64,000 bases of DNA from Actinoplanes sp. N902-109 (GTDB taxonomy: Bacteria > Actinomycetota > Actinomycetes > Mycobacteriales > Micromonosporaceae): contig NC_021191.1 in NCBI RefSeq assembly GCF_000389965.1, positions 118,501-182,500 of the forward strand, written 5' to 3'. Position numbers and translations under genes: made by a program. Each line of letters opens with the position of its first letter. Position 1 is the first letter of the stretch. The notes beneath the pieces were generated by a model, which was given only the letters and a program-made list of their open reading frames with translations, had not been told where the DNA came from and searched no databases. Below are positions 55,620-64,000 of the stretch, in pieces.

Positions 55620-57130
55620 GCCTGGCCTCCGGCCAGCCGCGCCGGACCGGTGGTGCTGCCGGTGACCCGGCTCGCTGCCAGCTTCCCGGAGATCAGCACC
55701 ATGGGTACGCCCACCCCGGGCTGGGTGCCCGACCCGGTGAAGACCACGTTGGGCAGGGCCGGGTGCAGGTTGCCGGGGCGGAACGGCCCGGTCTGGGTGA
55801 AGGTGTGCGACGAGGCGAACGGCGTGCCGGCCGCCATGCCCTGCGCCGCCCAGTCGGCCGGGGTGATGATGCGTTCCACCTCGACGCCGTCCCGGAAGCC
55901 GATGTATCCGCGCAGTTCGAGTACGCGCAGCAGGTCGTCGGCATAGCGCCGGCCCAGCCCGCCGGCCCAGTCCAGCGGTGCGGCGTCGAGGTTGGGCGTG
56001 GGCGCGAGGACGTAGTAGCTCTGCTTGCCGGCCGGGGCCACCCCCGGGTCGCTGCGGCTGGGGTTGGTGACCAGCAGCGACGGGTCGCTCATCAGCAGCC
56101 CCTGACCGATGACCTCGTCGAACGTGCCCTTCCACGCGGAACCGAAGTGGATGTTGTGGTGGGCGATCTTGGAGTACGTCCGGTCGGAGCCGATGTGCAG
56201 CACCACGCACGACGGCGAGTACTGCAGCTTGCGCGGCCGGGCTGTGCCGGGCAGCAGGTCGCGGTAGGCCACCGGGAGGTCCGGGTTGAGCACCACCACA
56301 TCGGCCGGGATGCGCTCGCCGGTGTCGGTGAGCACCCCGGTGGCCCGGCCGCCGCTGGTCTGCACGCTGGTCACCGTGGTGCCGTAGCGGAACTGCACCC
56401 CGTGCTTCTCGGCGGCGCCCGCCAGCGCCCGCGGCACGGCGTGCATGCCGCCGCGCGGGAAGTAGACGCCTGCCACCGAGTCGAGATAGGCGATCACCGC
56501 GTAGATCGCGAGCGCGTCGTGCGGCGCCAGCCCGGCGTACATGGCCTGGAAGGAGAAGATCCGCTGGGTACGAGGATCCCGGAAGTACTTGTTGATCTTC
56601 GGTTGGAGCCGCCGGAAGCCCCCCAGCCCGAGCAGCTTGACCAGGTTGAGGTTGAGCAGGTCGACGGGGGTGTCGAGGTTGCGGTCGATGAAGTTGTCCC
56701 GCTCGAGCTGCCACAGCTTGCGGGCGAACTCCACGAACCGCAGGTAGCCGTCGGCCTCGCGGGGCCCGCACACGCGGGAGATCTCGGCGGCCATCCGTAC
56801 GGTGTCGGTCAGCACGTCCAGGGTGGAGCCGTCCGGGTAGTAGGCCCGGTAGGCGGGGTCGAGCGGGGTCAGCTCGAGCCAGTCGTCGAGGTTCTCGCCG
56901 ACGGCCGCCAGCGGCTCGGCGATCAGCTCGGGCATGGTGAGCACGGTCGGGCCGGTGTCGAACTCGTAGCCGTCGACGGAGAGACGGCCGTTGCGCCCGC
57001 CGGGCACCGTCTCCCGTTCGACGACAGTCACCTGCCGGCCGGCCGCAGCCAGGTGCAGGGCGCAGGCCAGGCCGCCGAGCCCCGCTCCGACCACTACGAC
57101 ACGATCGGTGGGTCCGCTTACTTTTCGCAC
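55616..57130 (-). CDS. crtI: Phytoene desaturase
   Basis: 504-residue FAD enzyme that desaturates phytoene to lycopene (or a related product). It has the N-terminal VVVVGAGLGGLACALHLA dinucleotide fold, GGRNGRLSVDGYEFDTGPTVL, and the C-terminal FTGSGTQPGVGVPMVLISGKLAA signature. GTG at 57130 has GGAG upstream. It lies 31 bp behind crtE in the crtE-crtI-idi-merR operon. Confidence 0.95.
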   Translation of the reverse strand: MRKVSGPTDRVVVVGAGLGGLACALHLAAAGRQVTVVERETVPGGRNGRLSVDGYEFDTGPTVLTMPELIAEPLAAVGENLDDWLELTPLDPAYRAYYPDGSTLDVLTDTVRMAAEISRVCGPREADGYLRFVEFARKLWQLERDNFIDRNLDTPVDLLNLNLVKLLGLGGFRRLQPKINKYFRDPRTQRIFSFQAMYAGLAPHDALAIYAVIAYLDSVAGVYFPRGGMHAVPRALAGAAEKHGVQFRYGTTVTSVQTSGGRATGVLTDTGERIPADVVVLNPDLPVAYRDLLPGTARPRKLQYSPSCVVLHIGSDRTYSKIAHHNIHFGSAWKGTFDEVIGQGLLMSDPSLLVTNPSRSDPGVAPAGKQSYYVLAPTPNLDAAPLDWAGGLGRRYADDLLRVLELRGYIGFRDGVEVERIITPADWAAQGMAAGTPFASSHTFTQTGPFRPGNLHPALPNVVFTGSGTQPGVGVPMVLISGKLAASRVTGSTTGPARLAGGQA

Positions 57131-57161
57131 TTAGCCAGCTCCAGGGGGAGGGGTTGTCTCG

Positions 57162-58316
57162 TCATGCTGGTCGGTGGGTGGCTGTAACAGCCAGTTCGGT
57201 GAGGACGGCCCGCGCATGGTCGTCGAGCGGTGCGGCTTCCAGCGCCGCCACGCCCTGCTCGACGCGCTGCAGGATCAGCGACTCGGTCGCCTCGACGGCG
57301 CCGGTGGCCCGGATGGCGCGGGCGCGTCGCTCGATCTCCGCCACGGGTGGGCCGCCGGAGCCGTCGGCGGGGATGACAGCTCCGGCGGGGTCCCACTCCA
57401 GCTCGGCCCGCTGGGCAGGGGTGGCGAGCTGGCGCGCGAGCATCAGCAGTGCGGTCGGCTTGCCGGTGCGCAGGTCGTCGCCGGCGGGCTTGCCGGTGAC
57501 GGCCGGGTCGCCGTACGCCCCCAGCAGGTCGTCACGCAGCTGGAACGCCTCGCCCACCGCGGTCCCGTAGCGGTGGTAGGCGGCGTCGACGGCTTCCGTG
57601 TCGATCCGGGTGGCACCCGCCAGGGCCAGACCGAACTGCAGCGGGCGTTGCACGGTGTAGCTCGCGGTCTTGTGCCGGGCGACCAGCAGCGCCCGGTCCA
57701 GCGACCAGCTGGCGGGCTGGGTCTCGCCCAGCACGTCCAGGTACTGCCCGGCGACTGCCTCGATGCGCATCCGGTCGTAACAGGCCCGCACGGCGAACAG
57801 CGTCGTGGTGGTCAGCGCGGTCTGGGCCAGCAGCTGATCGGCCCAGACAAGACAGAGATCACCGACGAGGATCGCCGAGGTGGAGCCGAAGCGTTCCGGG
57901 TCGCCCAGCCGGCCGGCGCTGCTGTGCTGCGCCGCGAACAGGCGGTGGGCGGTCGGGCGGCCGCGGCGGGTGGCGGACTCGTCCATCACGTCGTCGTGCA
58001 CGAGGGCGAAGGTGTGCATCAGCTCGAGCGCGCCGAGCGCCGGCAGCACCGGTCCCACCGGCTCGCGGGGACCGACGACGCCGCGCCAGCCCCAGTAGGC
58101 GAAGGTCGGCCGGAGTCGTTTGCCGCCGGCGAGCACGAGATCACGGGTGGTGCGGGCGAAACCGCCGAGTTCGGGATCGACCGCGTCGAGGGCGGTGGTC
58201 TGACGGGCGAGGAAGTCGGCCAGCGTCCCCTCGACGGCGTTCACCAGCCCTTCGGCGGGGGGCGCCTGATGGGGAAGCCCGCAATGGGGTTTTCCCTCGA
58301 GGATGTCGTTGGCCAC
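57162..58316 (-). CDS. crtE: Polyprenyl (geranylgeranyl) diphosphate synthase
   Basis: 384 residues with the prenyltransferase aspartate motifs: DDVMD in FALVHDDVMDESATRRGRP, and DDLLG in FQLRDDLLGAYGD, plus GGKRLRP for substrate binding. It makes GGPP for crtB. GTG at 58316 was chosen and the frame extends to 58451, but that part overlaps crtB. It is divergent from crtB with a 78-bp gap. Confidence 0.93.
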   Translation of the reverse strand: MANDILEGKPHCGLPHQAPPAEGLVNAVEGTLADFLARQTTALDAVDPELGGFARTTRDLVLAGGKRLRPTFAYWGWRGVVGPREPVGPVLPALGALELMHTFALVHDDVMDESATRRGRPTAHRLFAAQHSSAGRLGDPERFGSTSAILVGDLCLVWADQLLAQTALTTTTLFAVRACYDRMRIEAVAGQYLDVLGETQPASWSLDRALLVARHKTASYTVQRPLQFGLALAGATRIDTEAVDAAYHRYGTAVGEAFQLRDDLLGAYGDPAVTGKPAGDDLRTGKPTALLMLARQLATPAQRAELEWDPAGAVIPADGSGGPPVAEIERRARAIRATGAVEATESLILQRVEQGVAALEAAPLDDHARAVLTELAVTATHRPA

Positions 58317-58347
58317 GTCGCCGACGTTACCGTAGGCTGCTGGTTGC

Positions 58348-58366
58348 GTCGATTCGTGAGTCGATT
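58348..58366. promoter_or_regulatory. GTCGATT direct repeat between crtE and crtB
   Basis: GTCGATT at 58348-58354 and 58360-58366, 12 bp apart, in the divergent promoter region of crtE and crtB. It is a candidate site for the MerR/CarH-like regulator of this cluster. Confidence 0.4.
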
Positions 58367-58394
58367 TTCCTGAGAAAGCAAGTCTGGAGGGCCG

Positions 58395-59300
58395 GTGGAG
58401 ACGGATCTCGAGGCCGCCTACGAGCGGTGCCGTCAGCTGCATCGCCAGCACGGCCGCACGTATTACCTGGCCACGCGCCTGTTACCCGGTTGGAAGCGCC
58501 GTCATGTGCACGCGCTCTACGGATTCACCCGCTACGCCGACGAGATCGTCGACCGCACCGAGGATTTGCCCCCGGCCGAGCGGGCGGCGCGGCTGACCGA
58601 GTGGTCCGGCCGGTTCGTCGCCGGTCTTCGCGGTGAGCCCGTCGACGACCCGCTGCTGCCCGCGGTGCTGCACACCATCGCGGTCTTCGACCTGAGCATC
58701 GACGACTTCGACGCATTCCTGCGCAGCATGGCCATGGACCTGACGGTCATGTCGTACCCGACCTACGACGACCTGCTCGACTACATGGAGGGCTCGGCCG
58801 CGGTCATCGGCACGATGATGCTGCCGATCCTGGGCTCGCACGATCCGGCGGCTGCCCGCGAACCGGCCCGCCAGCTCGGTCTGGCGTTCCAGCTCACCAA
58901 CTTCATCCGGGATGTCGCCGAGGACCTCGACCGGGGCCGCACCTACCTGCCCGACGCGCACCTCGCCGAGTTCGGGGTCACCCGTGACGACCTGTTCGCC
59001 GCCCGCGCCGCCGGCCGGTCCACCCCGGCGATCAAGGCTCTGATCAAGGCCGAGGTGGCCCGCGCCGACGAGCACTATGCCGCCGCGGCTCCCGGCATCC
59101 CGATGCTGCTGCCCGGCTCCCAGGCCTGCATGCGGACCGCATTTCACCTGTACGCCGGAATCCTCGACGAAGTGGTGGCCGCCGACTACGACGTGTTCGT
59201 CCAGCGCGCGACCGTGCCCAACCAGGTGCGCGCCCGGGTGGCGGCACGATCCCTGCTGACCAGGGCCGGCACGCCGGTGGCCCCCCTGGTGCGAGGCTGA
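58395..59300 (+). CDS. crtB: Phytoene synthase
   Basis: 301-residue head-to-head prenyl synthase joining two GGPP into phytoene. Both aspartate-rich motifs are present: DEIVD in YGFTRYADEIVDRTED, and NFIRDVAEDLDRGRTYLP. GTG at 58395 has GGAGGG upstream. One base separates it from phr, so the two are cotranscribed. Confidence 0.95.
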   Translation: METDLEAAYERCRQLHRQHGRTYYLATRLLPGWKRRHVHALYGFTRYADEIVDRTEDLPPAERAARLTEWSGRFVAGLRGEPVDDPLLPAVLHTIAVFDLSIDDFDAFLRSMAMDLTVMSYPTYDDLLDYMEGSAAVIGTMMLPILGSHDPAAAREPARQLGLAFQLTNFIRDVAEDLDRGRTYLPDAHLAEFGVTRDDLFAARAAGRSTPAIKALIKAEVARADEHYAAAAPGIPMLLPGSQACMRTAFHLYAGILDEVVAADYDVFVQRATVPNQVRARVAARSLLTRAGTPVAPLVRG

Positions 59301-59301
59301 C

Positions 59302-60636
59302 ATGCGGACCGCGATCGTGCTGTTCACCCGGGACCTGCGGGTGCACGACAACCCGGCGCTCGCCTCGGCCTGCGCCAACGCGGAGTTCGTCGTGCCGCTG
59401 TTCGTCCTCGATCCGCACCTGCAGCGGCTCTCGCCCAACCGGGCGCGCTTCCTGCACCAGAGCCTGGCCGATCTCCGCGAGGGTCTCCGCGCCCGCGGCG
59501 GTGACCTGGTGATCCGGCAGGGCGACCCGGTTGCCGAAACCATGCGGCTGGCCGGCGAGGTGCAGGCCGACGGCATCGGGCTGGCTCAGGACGTCAGCAC
59601 GTACGCCCGGCGGCGTGCGGAGAAGCTGCAAGCGGAATGCGAACAAAGGCGCATCTCGCTGCGGCTGTTCCCGGGCACCACGGTGGTGCCGCCCGGCGAT
59701 GTGCGGCCCGGTGGCGGCGGCAGTTCCTATCGTGTCTTCTCGCCCTACTACCGCGCCTGGGCGGCTGCGAAATGGCGCGACGAGGTGGCCGCGCCGCGCC
59801 GGATCACCTTGCCCGCGGGGCTGGCCGTGGGTGAATTGCCCGCCGCTCCCGATGGGGAATCGCCGGATGCGCTCCTCGGCGGGGAGACCGAGGGACTGCG
59901 CCGGCTCAAGACCTGGCTCGGCCATGTCGGGCCGTACGAGGAACTGCACAACGACATGCCCGCCGACGGGACGTCGCGGCTGAGTGCGTACCTGCGATTC
60001 GGTTGTGTCTCGCCGCTGGCCGTGGCGAACGCGGTGCGGGCGAAGGACGGTCCCGGACCCGATGCTTTCGTCCGCCAGCTCGGCTGGCGGGATTTCTACT
60101 ACCAGGTGACGTACGCCTTCCCGGCGATCTCGACGCAGCCCTACCGCCCGAGCGGTGACCGGGACTGGCGGGACGACCAGGACGCCCTGCAGCACTGGAA
60201 GGACGGGCTGACCGGGGTGCCGGTCGTCGACGCCGGGATGCGCCAGCTGCGGGCCGAGGGCTACATGCACAACCGCGCCCGGTTGATCACGGGGGCGTTC
60301 CTGACCAAGCACCTCGGCCTCGACTGGCGCGAGGGGGTGACCTGGTTCTTCCGTTGGCTGAACGACGGTGATGTCGCCAACAATTCGGGTAACTGGCAGT
60401 GGGTGGCGGGCACCGGGAACGACACTCGGCCCTACCGGCGGTTCAACCCGATCCGCCAGGCCGAGCGCTTCGACCCCGATGGCGAGTACGTGCGCCGGTA
60501 CGTACCGGAGTTGAAGTCGATCGCGGGCAAGGCAGTGCACCAACCATGGCGTCTTCCCGCTACGGTTCGTTCAGGCCTCGACTATCCGGGACCGCTGGAG
60601 TCGCATCGCGACGAGGCGGTGTGGTTGCGGCCCTGA
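59302..60636 (+). CDS. phr: Deoxyribodipyrimidine photolyase
   Basis: 444-residue photolyase that uses light to repair UV-induced pyrimidine dimers. An N-terminal antenna domain (TAIVLFTRDLRVHDNPAL) is followed by the FAD domain with GVPVVDAGMRQLRAEGYMHNRARL and NNSGNWQWVAGTGNDTRPYRRFNP. Being in one transcript with crtB points to joint light induction. A strong hairpin begins 4 nt after its stop. Confidence 0.96.
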   Translation: MRTAIVLFTRDLRVHDNPALASACANAEFVVPLFVLDPHLQRLSPNRARFLHQSLADLREGLRARGGDLVIRQGDPVAETMRLAGEVQADGIGLAQDVSTYARRRAEKLQAECEQRRISLRLFPGTTVVPPGDVRPGGGGSSYRVFSPYYRAWAAAKWRDEVAAPRRITLPAGLAVGELPAAPDGESPDALLGGETEGLRRLKTWLGHVGPYEELHNDMPADGTSRLSAYLRFGCVSPLAVANAVRAKDGPGPDAFVRQLGWRDFYYQVTYAFPAISTQPYRPSGDRDWRDDQDALQHWKDGLTGVPVVDAGMRQLRAEGYMHNRARLITGAFLTKHLGLDWREGVTWFFRWLNDGDVANNSGNWQWVAGTGNDTRPYRRFNPIRQAERFDPDGEYVRRYVPELKSIAGKAVHQPWRLPATVRSGLDYPGPLESHRDEAVWLRP

Positions 60637-60639
60637 AAG

Positions 60640-60665
60640 TTTCCATCCGGTGCGCCGGATGGAAA
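60640..60665 (+). terminator. phr terminator
   Basis: Perfect 11-bp stem TTTCCATCCGG / CCGGATGGAAA with a TGCG loop, directly after the phr stop codon. Confidence 0.85.
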
Positions 60666-60775
60666 GCGGGTCCTGCCGACTTGTTGCGTTCGTCCGTTGA
60701 TGGCCGGTAGGACCCGCGACAACCTGCCCGACCGGGCCACCGTGGAAACCTTCCCACGGCAATTCACAGCTGCTC

Positions 60776-61636
60776 TCAAGCAGGCAGGGCGCGCCATGTG
60801 CCGTAGCGGTGCACAGCGACGCCTGCGAATGCCGCGGTCGTGCGCGTCGCTGCATCCACCTTCGCCAGTTCGGTGCGCAGCCGCGTCGCACCTTCCTCGG
60901 CGAACGTGCAATAGGGACAGTCCGCTAGCGGCGCCGTTTCGGCGCCCAGTCGCACCCGCTTGCCCGCTTTCTTGCCGCGCGCGAGCCAGTCCTGACTGAC
61001 CGCCAGCATCGAGTTCGGGCCGGTGCCGGTGTCGCGATAGCTCATCACGGTTACCGCATTGACCCGCTTGAGCACCTCGTCCGCGAGGTTCTTCCCGTTC
61101 ACCTGGAACTCGCCGAACCAGAACGGCACGTCCGCCTCGACCGGCAACGTGCTGCCGGTCCGCATCTTGTCCAACAGCTTCAGGTACGACGTCATGGTCG
61201 CATTGAGATTGCTGGTCCAGCCCTCGGTCAGATACGGCTCGACATCGAGGTGGATCCCGCTGAACAGACCGGTCGACACCACAGTGCGCTGCCATGCGAG
61301 CGCCGCCGCGTGATTGGTGACCCACGCCGGGTCGCCACCGAGGGCGCGCAGCTTGACCTTCAGCGGGTCGGCGCGCTCCTTCATCTCCTGCATCCGCTCC
61401 AGGTCACCATTGGTGAGCACAGCGGGCGACACATAGACGAAGATCTCCGAGATGTGCTGCATCGCGGCCCACTCGACCACCTCGGCCGCCGGTTGGTCAC
61501 CCCAGAGCCACATCGCCCGGGTGCCCGCCGGTGCGGCGGTGAGACCGGCGCTGCCCGCGGACGATGCCCCGGGCAGCGCCAGGGAAGCGGCCATGAGGAT
61601 GGCAGACACCAGCCCTGCCTGCCATCGCCCCCTCAT
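60776..61636 (-). CDS. Secreted TIM-barrel glycosidase-like protein
   Basis: 286 residues with signal peptide (to about 27, GASSAGSAG). Strand-helix repeats include ISEIFVYVSPAVL, TGLFSGIHLDVEPY, LPVEADVPFWFGEF and VNAVTVMSYRDTG. The LDVEPY acid and YRD are reminiscent of GH18/GHL-type barrels, but I cannot name the family. An Asp-Cys-Pro-Tyr-Cys pair sits late in the sequence. ATG at 61636 has AAGGGGGCGG upstream. Confidence 0.75.
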   Translation of the reverse strand: MRGRWQAGLVSAILMAASLALPGASSAGSAGLTAAPAGTRAMWLWGDQPAAEVVEWAAMQHISEIFVYVSPAVLTNGDLERMQEMKERADPLKVKLRALGGDPAWVTNHAAALAWQRTVVSTGLFSGIHLDVEPYLTEGWTSNLNATMTSYLKLLDKMRTGSTLPVEADVPFWFGEFQVNGKNLADEVLKRVNAVTVMSYRDTGTGPNSMLAVSQDWLARGKKAGKRVRLGAETAPLADCPYCTFAEEGATRLRTELAKVDAATRTTAAFAGVAVHRYGTWRALPA

Positions 61637-61696
61637 GACCGCCCCCTTCTCGGTGATTCCTCTTCCGCGGGGGTTCAGAATCGGTCGGGGCCGCGA

Positions 61697-62770
61697 TCAG
61701 ATGAGAGATCGCACCGACGAGATCGCGGCGTCGATGGCGTCGACCCGGGCGAAGTCACCGAGGCGGCGGGTCACATACCCGATGGCGTGCCCACGAGCCG
61801 GATCGGCCCAGCCCGCGCTGCCACCCAGACCGCCCATGCCCCAGGTGCCGTCGGGTTCCAGCTGCACACCGAGACCCCACGTCGTCTCGCGCCCGATGAA
61901 GTGGTCGAAGCCCCGGAACTGCGCCGCGGTCAGCTCACCGACCAGGGCGGAACTGAGCAGCCGGCGACCGTCGAGCTCGCCGCCGGCGAGCAGGCCCGCA
62001 TAACAGCGCGCCACCGCTTTGGCTGTCGCGTGCAGATTCACTGCGGGCACTGCGGCCGTACGCCACAAATCGCTGTTGAGCACCGACAGATCGCGCGTGC
62101 CCGGCGGATTGGACACGGCCCGGGCATGCACGGAGCCGGGCTCGCCCACCAACTGCGCGGGGCGTTGCGGACCGTCGAACTCCAGTTCCGCGCAGCGGCC
62201 GAGGTCGGCTGGGCCGAGGGCGAAGCCGAAGTCGAGCCGCCACGGCTGGGCGATCTCGGTCGCGACGAACTCGGCCGGCGCTCGCCCCGTGACCCGGCGC
62301 ACCACTTCACCGAGCAGATGTCCATAGGTGAGGGCATGCTCGGCGGCGACCGTCCCCGGCGGCCACTCGGGGGTGGCTGCCGCGAGATCACCGCACAACA
62401 GATCCCAGTCGGCCCACGCTGATGCGTCCCGGGGAACCGGGAAGGTGACCAGTCCAGCGGTGTGGGTGAGCACCGACCGTACCGAAGCATCGGTGGTGAA
62501 CCCGGGCCAGTGCCGCGCGACCGGGTCGTCCAAGCCGACCAGCCCGCGATCGACCAGCAGCAGCACCGCCAGAGCGATCACCGGTTTGCCCACCGAATAC
62601 ACGTTGACCAGCGTTTCCGCATCCCAGGGCCGGGTGTGCGCAGCATCGCGCCAGCCCTCGTGCAGATCCACCACCACCTCGCCGTCGCGCAGCACGCACA
62701 ACGCCGACCCACCGCTCGGATGAGCCGCGAAAGCCTCCCTGACGGCTTCGTATCCCGGCGCTACCCGCAC
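61697..62770 (-). CDS. Serine hydrolase, beta-lactamase/EstB family
   Basis: 357 residues with the class C beta-lactamase fold: catalytic SxxK as SVGKP in NVYSVGKPVIALAV, Tyr in ALTYGHLLGE, and a Gly-rich C-terminal GGLGGSAGW. Such proteins are mostly esterases rather than lactamases. No signal peptide is seen. GTG at 62770 overlaps the stop of the anti-sigma gene, so it is coupled to the partner-switching operon. Confidence 0.88.
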   Translation of the reverse strand: MRVAPGYEAVREAFAAHPSGGSALCVLRDGEVVVDLHEGWRDAAHTRPWDAETLVNVYSVGKPVIALAVLLLVDRGLVGLDDPVARHWPGFTTDASVRSVLTHTAGLVTFPVPRDASAWADWDLLCGDLAAATPEWPPGTVAAEHALTYGHLLGEVVRRVTGRAPAEFVATEIAQPWRLDFGFALGPADLGRCAELEFDGPQRPAQLVGEPGSVHARAVSNPPGTRDLSVLNSDLWRTAAVPAVNLHATAKAVARCYAGLLAGGELDGRRLLSSALVGELTAAQFRGFDHFIGRETTWGLGVQLEPDGTWGMGGLGGSAGWADPARGHAIGYVTRRLGDFARVDAIDAAISSVRSLI

Positions 62771-63162
62771 AGCTGCACCACCGCCGTGACGATCGTGCCG
62801 GTGCCGCCCGTGACGATCTGCACGCGCGACATCCGGCGGGCGATCCACAGCCCCCGCCCACCCGGCACCGACAGCGGCGGCAACGTCCGGCCGGCCTCGT
62901 CGGGCCGCGCCAGGCCGAAGCCGCTGTCGCTCACCTCCAGGTGCAGATCAACCCCGGACAGCCAGATCCGGAGACGCCCGCTGCCACCACCATGACGGAC
63001 GGCGTTGCTGCACAACTCGTGGGCGATGAGCACAGCGGTCTCGGTCGTCGGCTGGTCCGCCACCTCGGCCACATGAGCGGCAACCGCGCTGCGCAGGGTG
63101 TACAGATCGGTGCCGGTGAAGGGCAGCTCGAGCAGGCCCAGCCGCGACTCAGTGTTCGCCAT
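62761..63162 (-). CDS. Anti-sigma factor kinase (HATPase_c_2)
   Basis: 133-residue RsbW-type ATP-binding protein with N box HELCSNAVRHGGG, G1 DSGFG and G2 GGRGLWI. It overlaps the MEDS-STAS gene by 14 nt and the serine hydrolase by 10 nt. The STAS domain encoded upstream is its probable partner. Confidence 0.87.
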   Translation of the reverse strand: MANTESRLGLLELPFTGTDLYTLRSAVAAHVAEVADQPTTETAVLIAHELCSNAVRHGGGSGRLRIWLSGVDLHLEVSDSGFGLARPDEAGRTLPPLSVPGGRGLWIARRMSRVQIVTGGTGTIVTAVVQLCG

Positions 63163-63964
63163 CGCGCACCAGCATCCGCAACGACGGCACCCCGTCGGCC
63201 CCGGCGACCCGCAACGTGCGCCCGATCTGCTCCGTGCAGACCACCACCATGCGTCGCTGCCCGGGCAGGGCGGCGGCGGTGCGGAGCAGCACCGCGGCGG
63301 CTGCGGCGTCGATGAAGGCCAACCGGCTCAGGTTCAGGTGGATGTCACGATCCAGCCGGACCGCCTCACCCAGGGCGTTGCTCAACGCCTCGGCGCGGGT
63401 GAAGTCGAGCTCGCCGGCCACCCGTACCCCCGGGGGGATGTGCTGCCGGCAGATCCGTAGCACCGGATCCTCGTGATAGACGGTCGCCGCCACGGTGCGG
63501 GGGTGCACGCGAGCGGCGTACCCCAGGGTCACCGGGTCGAAGCCGGCCCGGTCGTACTCGCAGATCGCGGTGAACCGGCCGCCCTCGAAGAGACGGCCGA
63601 CCTCGGACTCGAAGACCAGCAGCTGCTCGGCGTTCGCCTGCGGGCGCGTGGCCCAGCACATGTCCGCGGTCACGCTCAGTCCGGTGTGCCCGTCCCGCAG
63701 GGCAGTGCGCAACTCGTGCGCGAGCAGCTCGACCATCGTCTCGGCGCTCGGTGCGGCCCCGCCGCCCCACAGCCGCTGCACCGGGACCACGGACTTCGAA
63801 TCCAGCCCGTGGGAGTCGTCGGTGTAGCAGATCGTGCGGTCACCGCGGGCCCGGGCCGCGTCGACGAAGGCGCTCAGGAGGTCCAGCCGCTCGTCCGCGT
63901 CGGTGTAGGTCAGACAGGCATGATCGCCCGGTGCGAGCCCATCCACCGGTGTTGCGGCGACCAT
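63149..63964 (-). CDS. MEDS domain plus STAS domain regulator
   Basis: 271 residues. The first ~165 form a MEDS-type sensory domain (GDHACLTYTDADERLDLLSAFVDAARARGDRTICYTDD). The last ~90 are a STAS domain (HLNLSRLAFIDAAAAAVLLRTA, where Asp-Ala replaces the usual Asp-Ser). A missing phosphorylatable Ser would make it unable to be switched off by phosphorylation. ATG at 63964 follows GGGAGGACAC, so the ATG at 63976 is not used. First gene of the operon. Confidence 0.85.
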   Translation of the reverse strand: MVAATPVDGLAPGDHACLTYTDADERLDLLSAFVDAARARGDRTICYTDDSHGLDSKSVVPVQRLWGGGAAPSAETMVELLAHELRTALRDGHTGLSVTADMCWATRPQANAEQLLVFESEVGRLFEGGRFTAICEYDRAGFDPVTLGYAARVHPRTVAATVYHEDPVLRICRQHIPPGVRVAGELDFTRAEALSNALGEAVRLDRDIHLNLSRLAFIDAAAAAVLLRTAAALPGQRRMVVVCTEQIGRTLRVAGADGVPSLRMLVRDGEH

Positions 63965-64000
63965 GTGTCCTCCCATGTCAGCTGTGTAATACGTACCCGA

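Noticed and set aside
55050..56771. Single 573-residue fusion protein covering idi and part of crtI
   Set aside because: The upstream part is an out-of-frame Arg-rich reading of crtI. idi has its own ATG at 55619 overlapping the crtI stop.

Overview
The window is a high-GC, gene-dense actinobacterial chromosome segment with frequent GTG starts and many 4-nt ATGA or GTGA gene overlaps. A bldC gene lies close to purF, purM, a DUF3073 gene and an amino-acid dehydrogenase, an arrangement I recall from Streptomyces. Together with an AmcA/AmcB peptide pair, a TioE-like regulator and a polynucleotide kinase-phosphatase/Hen1 pair, the content fits Micromonosporaceae (Actinoplanes or a relative). That placement is inference, because no rRNA or other phylogenetic marker is present.

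Layout. At 0.15-9.4 kb are a DedA membrane protein, the Pnkp-Hen1 RNA-repair pair, class II aldolase, a LOG-family protein divergent from an ADP-ribosylglycohydrolase, and a DUF3151 gene. At 9.4-33.9 kb is a purine-rich stretch: purA (heading an operon with a degenerate lipid-kinase-like protein and a ParA/MinD-type ATPase with a very long disordered N-terminus), purD, purB, purSQL, purF and purM. Interspersed are ArsR/MFS and LysR/MFS modules, two sterol-carrier-type proteins, a methyltransferase, and a large surface protein with a Gly/Tyr-rich cytoplasmic tail. Four phased DnaA boxes occupy the purA-purD gap.

At 33.9-37.9 kb is an accessory island bracketed by two tandem-repeat arrays. It holds the radical SAM maturase AmcB and its precursor AmcA (predicted multi-cyclophane RiPP), a tandem-HTH MerR regulator and an erythromycin-esterase-like enzyme. 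The conserved DUF3073, Val/Leu dehydrogenase and bldC genes follow. Next come a methyltransferase coupled to an RNA 2'-phosphotransferase (KptA), a PrsW protease, small unknowns, an SGNH hydrolase, a STAS/anti-sigma pair and an AraC-controlled flavin monooxygenase.

At 50.2-53.9 kb is a plastic zone beside three tRNA genes (Glu, Asp, Phe). It contains a DUF4352 protein with a hairpin-rich leader, a Panacea/DUF4065-type two-gene operon, and truncated SGNH-hydrolase and integrase remnants. At 54-60.7 kb is a light-response carotenoid cluster: crtE-crtI-idi-CarH-like regulator, divergent from crtB-phr. The right end has a secreted glycosidase-like protein and a partner-switching operon (MEDS-STAS, anti-sigma kinase, serine hydrolase).

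The most interesting items are the cyclophane RiPP island, the DnaA-box cluster, the CarH-like regulator with altered photochemistry residues, the prion-like tail protein, the pseudo-lipid-kinase with a CX3CX2C motif, and the spread of RNA-end and ADP-ribose enzymes. All calls are from reading the sequence; no database search was run.
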